DNA of 64,000 bases from Ruminococcus sp. (GCA_017519145.1 JAFWTA010000027.1:1-64000); one strand, 5' to 3'. Shown: positions 52,866 to 63,281, counted from the stretch's first letter. Notes: generated by a model not told the origin, from the letters alone. Numbers and translations are program-made.

Positions 52866-54223
52866 TCACGCTCCGAGAGCTTTATGTATTCCTTTTCCTT
52901 TGCGATAGCCTTGTATGCAGGACGGATTATCCTTCCGCCTGTGAGTATCTCCTCCATGCGGTGAGCAGCCCAGCCTGCCATACGGGCAACTGCAAAGAGA
53001 GGTGTGAACAGCTCATCGGGGATGCCCAGCATCCTGTACACCAGACCCGAATACATATCCACGTTGGCGCACATAGCCTTGGTACTGCCCTTCATCTCCT
53101 TGAATATCTCGGGAGTAAGTCTCTCTATGGTCTCAAGGAGGCGGAATTCCGCCTCTATCTCTCTGCCCTTAGCAAGCTCGAAAGCCTTTTTCTTGAGTAT
53201 CACTGCACGAGGGTCGGAAACGGTGTAGACCGCATGGCCCATGCCGTAGATAAGACCCGAATGATCGTTAGTCTCCTTGCGGAGGGTCTTGCGCATATAG
53301 TCAGCGACCTCGCCCTCGTCCTCCCAGTTCTTTATGTTCTCCTTGAAGTTATCCAGCATATGGATGACCTGAAGGTTTGCACCGCCGTGACGGGGTCCCT
53401 TGAGGGAACATATAGCCGATGAGTAAGCGGAATAGGGGTCTGTGCCCGATGAGGTCAGTACGCGGCAGGTAAAGGTTGAGTTGTTTCCGCCGCCGTGCTC
53501 AGCCTGAAGCATGAGCAGACGGTCCAGCATCTGAGCCTCGTCCTTGGTGTACTGTCTGTCGGGACGGAGGAGGGAAAGAATACACTGGGCAGTGTTCTCC
53601 TCATAATTTATGGGATGCATTATCATGCTCTGGTTGTCGAAGACCCTGCGCTTCACCTGATAGGCGTTGGCCATGATAACGGGCATTTTAGCGATAAGGC
53701 TGACAGCGGTGCGCATCTCGTTCTCAAGTCCCTTGTTCTCGCACTCGTCGTCGTAAGAATACAGAGCCAGCACGGAACGTGCAAGCTTGTTCATGATATT
53801 CTTTGAAGGAGCCTTGAGTATCATATCCTCAACGAAGCCGTTGGGGAGGTCTCTCTTTACCGAAATATATGAGCTGAAGGTCTTCAGCTCCTTTTCATTG
53901 GGCAGATGTCCGAAGAGGAGAAGGAAAGCTGTCTCCTCATAGCCATAGCGGTCATCGGCTTCTACATTCTCAACAAGGTCATTTATATTGTAGCCTCTGT
54001 AGATGAGCTGACCGGGTATCGGCTCTCTTTCGCCCTCGTTCATAACATATCCGTGTACGTTGCAGATATTGGTGATACCTGCCATAACACCTGTGCCGTC
54101 GCTGTTGCGAAGTCCTCTCTTGACATGATATTTTTCATAGAGAGACGGTTCGATAGCGGTATTATCCGCAAGTCTCCCGCATAAATCTGTAATATTGGCG
54201 CCTGAAATGTATGACGGCATCAT
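52862..54223 (-). CDS. Citrate synthase
   Basis: 453 residues from ATG at 54223 (AGGAG seven bases upstream; GTG at 54229 is too close to it). Active-site His in LQAEHGGGNNS and GMGHAVYTVSDPRA, with catalytic Asp later (NVDMYSGL). The length and the extra N-terminal block place it with the larger clostridial type, not the Bacillus CitZ type. It supplies citrate for 2-oxoglutarate/glutamate synthesis. It is the first gene of the long minus-strand series, with promoter at 54254-54282. Confidence 0.93.
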   Translation of the reverse strand: MMPSYISGANITDLCGRLADNTAIEPSLYEKYHVKRGLRNSDGTGVMAGITNICNVHGYVMNEGEREPIPGQLIYRGYNINDLVENVEADDRYGYEETAFLLLFGHLPNEKELKTFSSYISVKRDLPNGFVEDMILKAPSKNIMNKLARSVLALYSYDDECENKGLENEMRTAVSLIAKMPVIMANAYQVKRRVFDNQSMIMHPINYEENTAQCILSLLRPDRQYTKDEAQMLDRLLMLQAEHGGGNNSTFTCRVLTSSGTDPYSAYSSAICSLKGPRHGGANLQVIHMLDNFKENIKNWEDEGEVADYMRKTLRKETNDHSGLIYGMGHAVYTVSDPRAVILKKKAFELAKGREIEAEFRLLETIERLTPEIFKEMKGSTKAMCANVDMYSGLVYRMLGIPDELFTPLFAVARMAGWAAHRMEEILTGGRIIRPAYKAIAKEKEYIKLSERE

Positions 54224-54253
54224 GATCACACTCCTAAAACATATTCATTATTA

Positions 54254-54282
54254 ATTATACACCATATTCGGTGTGATGTCAA
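54254..54282 (-). promoter_or_regulatory. SigA promoter of the citrate synthase operon
   Basis: Minus strand TTGACA (54277-54282), 17-base spacer, TATAAT (54254-54259). Both boxes are perfect. The spacer holds a CACACCGAATATGGTGT partial dyad that could be an operator. Confidence 0.9.
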
Positions 54283-54352
54283 ATGTTATTTACAATATAA
54301 AGGCATACCATAAAACGTATGTTCCTGTATATTTTGCCGAAAGGAGAAGCTT

Positions 54353-55375
54353 ATGAAAAAACATCTCGCCGCAGCTCTGCTGCTCATCGCCTCTGTGACC
54401 CTCGTCCCCGCTGTCCCTGCCCTCATGGGAAAGGCTCCTGCGGACGGGAAAGCAACTTCCGTCATCCCGCAGGCAGGATATGCCGTTACCGGCGGAAATA
54501 CCGCTGAAAAACCTGATTTCAACAGCACTCCCTACAAGGTACTGGACGCAGAAAGCGGACAGGTCATGGAGGTACCCGTCCGGGACTATGTTATCGGAGC
54601 CGTCTGTGCGGAGATGCCTGCGTCATTCGGCGAGGAGGCTCTCAAAGCACAGGCTGTCGCCGCCCATACCTACGCCGAGCGGCAGCGCCTCCGCGAGAGG
54701 GAGTCCCCCACCCCCGAACTGAGCGGTGCCGACTTCTCCGACGACACCTCAAAATATCAGGGCTTTTTCACCCAAGACGAAATAAAGGATCGCTTCGGCG
54801 ACAGATTCGATACGGACTACGCCAAAATATCCGCTGCCGCAGACGAGGTTCTGCCCTATATCCTCACCTATGACAACGTACCCATAATCGCAGCATTTCA
54901 CTCAATGTCGGCAGGCTTTACCGAAAGCGCAGAGAACGCATGGGGCTCTCCCGTGGACTACCTTGTGGAGGTGGACAGCCGTTCTGACCTTACGGCGCCA
55001 AAATTCCGCGAGGACAGGCGCTTCACGGCGGCGGAGCTGAAAGCCGCTCTCCAAGCGGCTTTCGACGGTGCGGTCCTCGGGGACGATATGACAAGCTGGC
55101 TGGAAGTTCTCACGGTATCCGACTCGGGCACGGTGCTGGAAGCTTCCGTCGGGGACCGCACCGTCACAGGAGGTCAGGTGCGGTCCGCACTTGACCTCCG
55201 CTCCGCCGCCTTTGAAGTGCGGTACGAGGGAGATGAAGCAGTCATAACGACCAAAGGCTTCGGCCACGGCGTGGGAATGAGCCAGTACGGTGCGGACGCA
55301 ATGGCGTCCGCAGGCAGCAGCTGGCGTGAGATACTCGCCCATTACTATCCGAACTGTACTATAAAAGCAGCCTGA
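54353..55375 (+). CDS. SpoIID/LytB-domain protein
   Basis: 340 residues with AAAGGAG before the ATG. An N-terminal signal/anchor helix (AAALLLIASVTLVPAVPALM) precedes the SpoIID domain: the catalytic-type EMPASFGEEALKAQAVAAHTYA and the end motif GFGHGVGMSQYGA. SpoIID is a lytic transglycosylase acting with SpoIIP during engulfment. Many non-sporulating gut Firmicutes keep relatives, so a vegetative peptidoglycan role is also possible. Confidence 0.88.
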   Translation: MKKHLAAALLLIASVTLVPAVPALMGKAPADGKATSVIPQAGYAVTGGNTAEKPDFNSTPYKVLDAESGQVMEVPVRDYVIGAVCAEMPASFGEEALKAQAVAAHTYAERQRLRERESPTPELSGADFSDDTSKYQGFFTQDEIKDRFGDRFDTDYAKISAAADEVLPYILTYDNVPIIAAFHSMSAGFTESAENAWGSPVDYLVEVDSRSDLTAPKFREDRRFTAAELKAALQAAFDGAVLGDDMTSWLEVLTVSDSGTVLEASVGDRTVTGGQVRSALDLRSAAFEVRYEGDEAVITTKGFGHGVGMSQYGADAMASAGSSWREILAHYYPNCTIKAA

Positions 55376-55433
55376 GCATTTGTGCAAAGTGCAATAAAAG
55401 ATGTTCATTTATTGCCGTTTCGGCTGTTCCGTA

Positions 55434-55462
55434 TTGACACGGCTCCGACGATTTGTTATAAT
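55434..55462 (+). promoter_or_regulatory. SigA promoter of the second polysaccharide cluster
   Basis: TTGACA (55434-55439), 17-base spacer, TATAAT (55457-55462). A leader of about 80 bases follows before the ATG at 55553. Confidence 0.9.
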
Positions 55463-55552
55463 TATTTTGTGCCGCTTCACGCGGCTGAAAAGAAAGAAAC
55501 AAATAAAAAAGATATAAGGAGACTGTGTCCGTCACCGTAACGGATAAGGATT

Positions 55553-56941
55553 ATGAACAGAAATAAAGACCTGTATAAAAGATTTGTCACCTTTATCTCC
55601 AGCATACTGCTTCTGGGAATGCTCACAGGCATATTCGCCTTTGTGTGGTACAGGAACTACAGTGAGGAGATAATCCTGCCATACTACCGTCGAGGAAACT
55701 GGGTGCTCATCGCTATCTACTGCCTGCTGGTATGGCTGTTTTTCAGAGCCTACGGCGGCTTCAAGCTGGGCTATCTGAAGAAAACGGATATGCTCTATTC
55801 ACAGATGATATCCATGATCTGTGTCAACACGGTATCATACTTCCTCATCAGCCTCATAGGCAGACATTTCATGTCAGTTTCGCCTGTTATCGTCATGTCC
55901 TGTGTCGATATGGGAGTCATTGCTCTGTGGACCCTGCTTGCGGGCAGGCTGTACTTCATGATATATCCGCCGCGAAAGCTGGTCATCATCTACGGAAGCC
56001 ATCAGGCAGCAGCGCTGGTGCTGAAAATGAGCCAGCGCGTGGACAAGTACATGATATGCGAATCCATAAGCATAACCGAGCCTGCGGAAAAGGTCCGCGA
56101 ACTCATAATGAAATACGAGGGTGCTATCATCTGCGATATCCCTGCCGAGCAGAGGAACGACTACTTGAAATTCTGCTTCGAGCATTCAAAACGCGCGTAT
56201 ATAGCCCCTAAAATATCAGATATTATAATAAGAGGAGCCGACGATATACGTCTTTTCGACACTCCCCTTATGCTGTGCCGCAACTACGGTCTCGACTTTG
56301 AACAACAGCTCATCAAGCGCACCTTCGATGTTATATTCTCACTGATAGCACTGATACCTGCCGCTCCGTTCATGATACTGGCGGCTGTAGCGGTAAAGCT
56401 CTACGACCGCGGTCCGGTTTTCTACAAGCAGAAGCGCCTGACCCTCAACGGCAGGGAGTTCTACGTCTACAAGTTCCGCAGCATGATAGTTGACGCTGAA
56501 AAGGACGGCAAGGCTCGTCTTGCCACCGAGGAGGACGAGCGTATAACCCCCGTGGGAAAGATACTGAGAAAGTTCAGGGTGGACGAGTTTCCGCAGCTCC
56601 TCAACATACTCAAGGGCGATATGTCCGTGGTGGGACCGCGCCCCGAGCGTCCCGAGCTCACCGAGGAGTACAAGAAGGAAATGCCCGAATTCGGCTTCAG
56701 ACTCAAGGTCAAGGCAGGTCTTACGGGCTACGCTCAGGTAACGGGCGCCTATGACACCACTCCCTATGACAAGCTTAAAATGGACCTGATGTATATAGAG
56801 AACTACTCCATACGTCTGGACCTTCAGATAATACTCATGACAATAAAGACCATGTTCTTCCCGCCAAAGAACAACGCCGAAATAGACGAGAACGTTCTGG
56901 CGCCGAAGTTCACAGAAGAAAAAAAGGAGAACAGCAGATGA
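55553..56941 (+). CDS. Initiating sugar-phosphate transferase (WbaP/PssY-like)
   Basis: 462 residues. Four N-terminal membrane helices (about 12-130), a CoA-binding-like Rossmann domain (about 140-260), then the bacterial sugar transferase domain (about 275-450). Its motifs are RTFDVIFSL, DRGPVFYKQKR, YKFRSM, DEFPQLLNILKGDMSVVGPRPE, and GLTGYAQVTG. It transfers a sugar-1-phosphate to undecaprenyl phosphate, the first step of polymer synthesis. The 3' end overlaps manC by four bases. Confidence 0.93.
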   Translation: MNRNKDLYKRFVTFISSILLLGMLTGIFAFVWYRNYSEEIILPYYRRGNWVLIAIYCLLVWLFFRAYGGFKLGYLKKTDMLYSQMISMICVNTVSYFLISLIGRHFMSVSPVIVMSCVDMGVIALWTLLAGRLYFMIYPPRKLVIIYGSHQAAALVLKMSQRVDKYMICESISITEPAEKVRELIMKYEGAIICDIPAEQRNDYLKFCFEHSKRAYIAPKISDIIIRGADDIRLFDTPLMLCRNYGLDFEQQLIKRTFDVIFSLIALIPAAPFMILAAVAVKLYDRGPVFYKQKRLTLNGREFYVYKFRSMIVDAEKDGKARLATEEDERITPVGKILRKFRVDEFPQLLNILKGDMSVVGPRPERPELTEEYKKEMPEFGFRLKVKAGLTGYAQVTGAYDTTPYDKLKMDLMYIENYSIRLDLQIILMTIKTMFFPPKNNAEIDENVLAPKFTEEKKENSR

Positions 56942-58002
56942 AGATCACAGCAGTTATCATGGCTGGCGGCAGAGGAGAGCGTTTCTGGCCCAAGAGCCGC
57001 AACGCCACGCCAAAGCAGTTCCTTTCGCTGACAAAGGACGGCGAGACCATGATACAGAAAACGGTGAAAAGGCTCCGTCCCATTGTTGAGGCTGAGGACA
57101 TATTCATCGTCACCAATGCAGCATACACCGAGCTGGTGCTTGACCAGCTCCCCGATATACCAAAGGAGAATATCCTTGCCGAACCCTGCGCAAGGAACAC
57201 CGCTCCCTGCATAGCCTTTGCGGCAGCGGTCATCGGCAGGAAATACGAGGACGCCATCATGCTGGTGCTCCCCTCCGACCACCTCATCGGCTATGAGGAC
57301 ATCTACCTCAATACGCTGAAAAAGGCTATAAAGTCCGCTGAGAAGGGCAAGCGTCTCGTCACTATCGGCATCACTCCCGAGTACCCCGAAACAGGCTACG
57401 GCTACATCAATTTCGGCGAGGAAAAGGGCGACGTCTACGCCGTTGAGCGCTTCGTTGAGAAGCCCGACCTCCCCACCGCCAAGGAGTACCTTGCCTCGGG
57501 CAGATACCTCTGGAACAGCGGTATGTTCGTGTGGAAGATATCCTCCATCATGTTCAATCTCAAGGAGCTCATGCCCGACATCTATGAGGGCGCGATACGC
57601 ATAGGACAGGCTTACGGCACCGACAGCTTCAACGAGGTGCTGGTGAAGGAATTCACCGCTTTCAGAAGCGAGTCTGTGGACTTCGGAATCATGGAAAAGG
57701 CAAGGCACATCTACACTATCCCCGGAAGCTTCGGCTGGGACGACGTAGGAAGCTGGCTGGCTGTTGAACGCATAAACGAGACCGACGACGACAAGAACTA
57801 CATCGACGGCGACGTTATCGCCATCGACTCAAAGCGCACCACCGTATGCGGCGGAAAGCGCCTCATTGCCGCTGTGGGCACAAGAGACATCATCATCGTT
57901 GATACCGATGATGTTCTGCTGGTATGCTCAAAGAACAACACTCAGGACGTGAAAAAGGTCATTGCTCAGCTTAAAGAGCAGGGCAGGGACGAACTGGTCT
58001 GA
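56938..58002 (+). CDS. manC: Mannose-1-phosphate guanylyltransferase
   Basis: 354 residues. Nucleotidyltransferase signature AGGRGERFWP (9-18) with TPKQFL, followed by the FVEKPDLPTA sugar loop and WNSGMFVWK. There is no C-terminal isomerase domain. It makes GDP-mannose for Gmd downstream. Phosphomannomutase is not encoded here. Confidence 0.95.
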   Translation: MKITAVIMAGGRGERFWPKSRNATPKQFLSLTKDGETMIQKTVKRLRPIVEAEDIFIVTNAAYTELVLDQLPDIPKENILAEPCARNTAPCIAFAAAVIGRKYEDAIMLVLPSDHLIGYEDIYLNTLKKAIKSAEKGKRLVTIGITPEYPETGYGYINFGEEKGDVYAVERFVEKPDLPTAKEYLASGRYLWNSGMFVWKISSIMFNLKELMPDIYEGAIRIGQAYGTDSFNEVLVKEFTAFRSESVDFGIMEKARHIYTIPGSFGWDDVGSWLAVERINETDDDKNYIDGDVIAIDSKRTTVCGGKRLIAAVGTRDIIIVDTDDVLLVCSKNNTQDVKKVIAQLKEQGRDELV

Positions 58003-58069
58003 TGACACATCGGAGGCTCAGGTTTCCGGTATGATATATACGCTTAATTGCAAAAAAGGAGTAATATAA

Positions 58070-59107
<1,038 letters not shown>

Positions 59108-59137
59108 GCTTTCAGCTGTCAATAAGGGGGCGGTATT

Positions 59138-59407
59138 ATGAGATCTGAGGTACTCAGAAGCGAAAAAGGCGGATATAACAAAACCGATGTGCTTACTAAG
59201 ATCGATGCTCTGAACGCTCTGCTGATGATGGCGGAGGAGGGCGTGGACAGCTCAAAGATACTCCCCGAGCTGGAAAAGGTCCGTCAGCGTCCCATGAGGA
59301 AAGAAAAGGGCGGCTTCTTCGGTACTATTGGCTTCTCCGCCGAGGATACCGATAAATATACAGCCGCCCTTGAAGCAAAACTGATGAACGCTCTCTCGGA
59401 CAGATAA
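59138..59407 (+). CDS. Small hypothetical protein with DivIVA-like motifs
   Basis: 89 residues, AAGGGGG upstream. Two short segments (GGYNKTDVLTKIDALN at 12-27 and GFSAEDTDKYTAALEAKL near 66-83) resemble the glycine-Phe/Tyr-x3-D-V-D pattern at the head of DivIVA/GpsB-type domains. This is weak similarity. It is encoded between gmd and the first glycosyltransferase, so a scaffold role is possible but unproven. Confidence 0.6.
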   Translation: MRSEVLRSEKGGYNKTDVLTKIDALNALLMMAEEGVDSSKILPELEKVRQRPMRKEKGGFFGTIGFSAEDTDKYTAALEAKLMNALSDR

Positions 59408-59450
59408 AAACCTACACAGTCATATATCATTCAAAGGTGGAGAAGTTGAT

Positions 59451-60602
59451 TTGAGGATAACCTTCGACGCTGTGCCCATATGCAGCGATAAGATAACGGG
59501 AATAGGCTGGTGCGAGGTGGGACAGACACAGGCACTGGCGGAAAACTTCCCCGAAAACAGATACGAATACAGCTTCTTTACCAGCGGCGATGCCGAGAGA
59601 GTAAAGAGGGTGAAGAAGTTCGCCGGCAAGAGCATAAAGCTCAACACCTCGGGCTTTTCGGGCTATCTCTACCGTGCAGCCAGCACATTCCTGCCCGTGC
59701 CCTATTCATTCTTTTTCGGCAGAAAGTCCGATATAACACATTTTTTCAACTACATCGTGCCGCCCTTTGTCCGCGGAAAGAAGGTAGTCACCGTCCATGA
59801 CATGGTGTACAAGGCTTTCCCGGAGACAGTCCGCGGACGCACCCGTTTCATGCTTGAAATGGGGCTGAAGCGCTCTATGAAAAGGGCGGACATCATCGTT
59901 ACGGACTCGGAGTTCTCCAAGTCCGAGATAGTGAAGTATTTCCCTCAGCACGAGGGCAAGATAAGAGTGGTCCCCTGCGGCGTTGACCTTGAAAGGTTCC
60001 GCCCCTGCGAAACTCCCGAGCGCATACCCGAGGTGAAGAAGTCCCTTGAGATAGAGGGTGACTACTTCCTCTACCTCGGCACCATCGAGCCCAGAAAAAA
60101 TCTTGAGCGCCTTATCACAGCCTATGCGGCTTTTGCAAAAAAGGCAGGCGAAAAGGCGCCCAAACTGGTGCTGGCAGGCGGCAAGGGCTGGCTTGACCAC
60201 GGCATATACAGCCGCGTGGAGAAGCTGGGCCTCACCGACAGGGTCATCTTCACAAAATACGTTCCCTCAGAGGACATGAATCCCCTTATGTGCGGCGCTC
60301 TGGCATTCGTTTTCCCCTCACTTTACGAGGGCTTCGGTATGCCCCCTCTGGAGGCTATGGCGTGCGGAGTTCCCGTACTGGCGTCGGGGGAGGCTTCTCT
60401 CCCCGAGGTAACAGGCGACTGCGCGGTCATCTGCGACGCATACGACCCCAAAAGCATTGCAGGCGGTCTTTACAGGCTCTGGAGCGATGAGGCTCTCCGC
60501 AGAGAGCTGAGCAGAAAGGGCATTGAGAGAGCAAAGGGCTTCACATGGAAGCGCTCCGCAGAAATGCTCATGGAGGTATACAGGGAGCTGACAAATGAGT
60601 AA
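59451..60602 (+). CDS. GT4 glycosyltransferase (WbpY-like pattern)
   Basis: 383 residues from a TTG start with AGGTGG upstream. GT-B donor domain: FLYLGTIEPRKNLERLI, PSLYEGFGMPPLEAMA (E-x7-E) and ASGEASLPEV. The TIEPRKN form is frequent in GDP-mannose and GDP-rhamnose using enzymes such as those of O8/O9 and A-band loci. The gene overlaps the next GT by eight bases. Confidence 0.87.
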   Translation: MRITFDAVPICSDKITGIGWCEVGQTQALAENFPENRYEYSFFTSGDAERVKRVKKFAGKSIKLNTSGFSGYLYRAASTFLPVPYSFFFGRKSDITHFFNYIVPPFVRGKKVVTVHDMVYKAFPETVRGRTRFMLEMGLKRSMKRADIIVTDSEFSKSEIVKYFPQHEGKIRVVPCGVDLERFRPCETPERIPEVKKSLEIEGDYFLYLGTIEPRKNLERLITAYAAFAKKAGEKAPKLVLAGGKGWLDHGIYSRVEKLGLTDRVIFTKYVPSEDMNPLMCGALAFVFPSLYEGFGMPPLEAMACGVPVLASGEASLPEVTGDCAVICDAYDPKSIAGGLYRLWSDEALRRELSRKGIERAKGFTWKRSAEMLMEVYRELTNE

Positions 60603-61719
60603 AAAGCTTGAAATTCTTGAAGTCAACAAGGCTTATTATCCCCATATAGGCGGCATAGAGACCATTATCCGCCAGTATTCCGAGGAACTGAGCAAAAACG
60701 AAAAGGCTCATGTGAGAGTACTGGTGTGCCGCGACGGCAGAGGCAGGACGATACGCGAGAAGATGCGCGGCGTTGATATCACCCGTGCAGGCAGCCTCGG
60801 CACATATTTCTCATGTCCGCTGTCATTCTCATTCTTCCGCCACTTCCGCAGAATGGCGAAAAAAGCCGACGTTGTACACATACACGTTCCGTTCCCTCTT
60901 GCGGACGCAGCACTGCTGCTGTCGGGCTTCAAGGGAAAGGTGATAGTCTCATGGCACAGCGACATCGTGAAGCAGAAAAAGCTCATGCTGTTCTACAAGC
61001 CCTTTATGCGCTATCTGCTGAAAAGGGCTGACGTTGTACTGACAGCCACGGAGGGTCATGTGAAGCATTCACTGTACCTCCCCGAATACAGCGAAAAATG
61101 CAGAGTCCTCCCCTACGGCATAATCCCGGAGGAGTACCTTGCAGTACCGAGAAAGCCCGTCCTCACGGAAAGGGCATCGGACAAGAGCTGTGTAAAGGTG
61201 TTCTTTACGGGCAGACTTGTCTACTATAAGGGCGTAGATGTGCTGCTGAAGGCATTCACAAAAGTGAAGGGCTGCGAGCTGTTCATCGCAGGCACAGGTG
61301 AGCTGGGCGACGAGCTCAAATCCTACACCGCTGCTCACGGCATGGAGGAAAAAGTCCATTTTCTGGGGTTTCTCCCCGATGAGGAGCTGCGTCAGGCTTA
61401 TGCGGACTGCGATATATTCGTGCTGCCCTCGGTGGCTCCCAGCGAGGCATTCGGCATAGTACAGCTGGAAGCCATGGTCTACGGAAAGCCCGTAATAAAT
61501 ACTGCTCTCCCCTCGGGAGTGCCCTATGTCAGCCTTGACGGCGAGACAGGTCTCACGGTGAAGCCCAAGTCCCCCAAGGCTCTGGCAGAAGCCATCAACC
61601 GCCTTGCAGGAGACAGTGAGCTCCGCGAAAAACTGGGAAAAGCTGCCGCAGTCCGTGTGACTGAGGAGTTCAGCGAGGAGAGCATTCAGAAACGTCTTTA
61701 CGATATACTCAGCGAATAA
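60595..61719 (+). CDS. GT4 glycosyltransferase (WbpZ-like pattern)
   Basis: 374 residues. N-terminal YYPHIGGIETIIRQYSEEL, donor half VFFTGRLVYYKGVDVLL, PSVAPSEAFGIVQLEAMV, and GVPYVSLDGETGLTV, the pattern of WbpZ/WbdC-type D-rhamnosyl and mannosyl transferases. Likely adds the adaptor or first main-chain sugar after the initiating transferase. Confidence 0.87.
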   Translation: MSKKLEILEVNKAYYPHIGGIETIIRQYSEELSKNEKAHVRVLVCRDGRGRTIREKMRGVDITRAGSLGTYFSCPLSFSFFRHFRRMAKKADVVHIHVPFPLADAALLLSGFKGKVIVSWHSDIVKQKKLMLFYKPFMRYLLKRADVVLTATEGHVKHSLYLPEYSEKCRVLPYGIIPEEYLAVPRKPVLTERASDKSCVKVFFTGRLVYYKGVDVLLKAFTKVKGCELFIAGTGELGDELKSYTAAHGMEEKVHFLGFLPDEELRQAYADCDIFVLPSVAPSEAFGIVQLEAMVYGKPVINTALPSGVPYVSLDGETGLTVKPKSPKALAEAINRLAGDSELREKLGKAAAVRVTEEFSEESIQKRLYDILSE

Positions 61720-61731
61720 GGAGGCAGACTT

Positions 61732-62667
61732 TTGAGAGCATTGATTATCGGCGCCGCAGGCTTCGTGGGAGGCTATCTCATCAGAGAGCTCAGCGCCTTC
61801 GGCTGGGACGTCCACGCCACCTGTCTGCCCAATGAGACCGTGAGCGAGAGCTGTCCCGTACACCATCTGGATATACTTTCGGCAGAGGATATCGCTCCCC
61901 TGCTGAATGAGGTGAAGCCCGATGTGGTCTATCATCTGGCTGCACAGAGCTCCGTGGCGCTTTCGTGGAGAAAGCCTCAGCTCACCGCAGAAATAAATGT
62001 CATCGGCACGATAAACGTCCTTGAAGCCCTCCGTACAGCCGAAAAACAGGACATCAGGACAATTCTCATAGGCTCGGGAGAGGAATACGGCTATATCCGC
62101 AAGGACGCCTGTCCCCTTTCGGAGTCGGAGCCACTCAATCCGGGAAATATCTACGCCGCCACCAAAGCCTGTCAGGGCATGATAGGCGAGATATACGCAA
62201 GGGCGTACAAAATGGATATCGTCATGGTCCGCGCCTTCAACCACTCGGGTCCGGCACAGAGCAGCATCTTCGTTATCTCCGACTTCTGCCGCCAGATAGC
62301 CGAGATTGAAAAGGGCATGAAGGAGCCCGTCATCAGTGTGGGCAATCTGTCCGCAAAGCGCGATTTCACCGATGTCCGCGACGTTGTCAGAGCATACAGG
62401 CTCCTCGGCGAAAAGGGCGTCAGCGGTGCAGTCTACAACGTGGGCAGAGGCAGAGCAGTGGATATACAGTTCATACTGGATACCGCCCTTTCCTTTGCGA
62501 AGCTCCCCATCGAGGTCAGACAGGACCCGGACCGCATGAGAGCCTCGGATATCCCACTCATCGAACCCGATGTGTCACGCATCGCTGCCGACACAGGCTG
62601 GTCCGCCGAGATATCCATGGAGCAGACCGTTGAGGATACCCTCTGTTATTGGAGAAATAATATATAA
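61732..62667 (+). CDS. rmd: GDP-6-deoxy-D-mannose reductase (Rmd-like)
   Basis: 311 residues from a TTG start after AAGGAGG. Short-chain dehydrogenase with GAAGFVG (7-13) and Y141-x3-K145 (YAATK). Several stretches match the Rmd pattern more than other epimerases: RAFNHSGPAQSSIFVIS, SAKRDFTDVRDVVRAY, GAVYNVGRG and QDPDRMRASD. It would reduce the Gmd product to GDP-D-rhamnose. A second Gmd-like or a fucose-type role is less likely because a fucose synthase would carry an epimerase site. Confidence 0.8.
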   Translation: MRALIIGAAGFVGGYLIRELSAFGWDVHATCLPNETVSESCPVHHLDILSAEDIAPLLNEVKPDVVYHLAAQSSVALSWRKPQLTAEINVIGTINVLEALRTAEKQDIRTILIGSGEEYGYIRKDACPLSESEPLNPGNIYAATKACQGMIGEIYARAYKMDIVMVRAFNHSGPAQSSIFVISDFCRQIAEIEKGMKEPVISVGNLSAKRDFTDVRDVVRAYRLLGEKGVSGAVYNVGRGRAVDIQFILDTALSFAKLPIEVRQDPDRMRASDIPLIEPDVSRIAADTGWSAEISMEQTVEDTLCYWRNNI

Positions 62668-62705
62668 CTATATAGACAGGACAAAAGCAGGAAGGAGCGA
62701 ACAGA

Positions 62706-63041
62706 ATGTCAGATATGAAGCTTACAAATGAAAAAATGCTGACCTTTACGGGGCATGAGAAGGTAGGCACCTTCAAGGCAGGCGAAAAGCTCATGGAATT
62801 CGGCGAAAAACAGAACGCCGCCAACGAGGCTCTCGCCGCAAATCTTAACGACCTTATCAAGAGAGTCTGCGCTCTGGAGGACAAACAGCTCCAGAATGAA
62901 GACATCCTGCGCCGCATAGCAAATGAGCTTGCAGCCTACAAAAAGGAGCTGGACAGAGTAAGACTGTCGGAAAAGCTCAATTCAGGGGCGATAGAGCGCC
63001 TTGACCGTGCAATAAAGCTCGCCGAGGGCGACGGAAAGTAA
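62706..63041 (+). CDS. Small coiled-coil protein
   Basis: 111 residues, all helical by composition, with a heptad-like coil from about residue 50 to 108 (LNDLIKRVCALEDKQ, IANELAAYKKELDRV). No signal peptide. It closes the GDP-rhamnose cluster and resembles in character the coiled-coil parts at 33257-33715 and in the methyltransferase at 33719-34786. Function not recognised. Confidence 0.68.
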   Translation: MSDMKLTNEKMLTFTGHEKVGTFKAGEKLMEFGEKQNAANEALAANLNDLIKRVCALEDKQLQNEDILRRIANELAAYKKELDRVRLSEKLNSGAIERLDRAIKLAEGDGK

Positions 63042-63100
63042 ACTGCATTTTTGTATATGCTGTCATTCCCAATGATTATGCAATTTTTTTCGTCAGACTC

Positions 63101-63129
63101 TTGACAATGTTACCGTTTTGTTATATTAT
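63101..63129 (+). promoter_or_regulatory. SigA promoter of the ATP synthase operon
   Basis: TTGACA (63101-63106), 17-base spacer, TATTAT (63124-63129). TATAAT also occurs just downstream. A leader of about 145 bases follows. Confidence 0.82.
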
Positions 63130-63207
63130 ATAATAGTGTGGACAGGGTATGCCCCGCAGCTTGAAAAAGTCCGTCGGACGTATATCTTTACCCATCAAGA
63201 CTCAATC

Positions 63208-63248
63208 AACGGAGATTTGTGTAATTGCAGTCTCCGTTTTATTATTTT
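63208..63248 (+). terminator. Leader terminator before atpB
   Basis: Arms AACGGAGA (63208-63215) and TCTCCGTT (63231-63238) followed by TTATTATTTT. It lies between the promoter and the atpB ATG, so it would end a short leader RNA or act as an attenuator. Confidence 0.65.
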
Positions 63249-63281
63249 GGCGCTGAAGCCATACTGAAAGAAGGTGTTATC

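Noticed and set aside
54290-54352. Sporulation-type (SigE) promoter before the SpoIID-like gene
   Set aside because: CATACC and GTATAT boxes are present but spacing and -35 do not fit well enough to claim.
55391-55415. Terminator after the SpoIID-like gene
   Set aside because: The GCAATAAA/TTTATTGC stem is A+T-rich and followed by CGTTTCGG with no T tract, so it is too weak to list.
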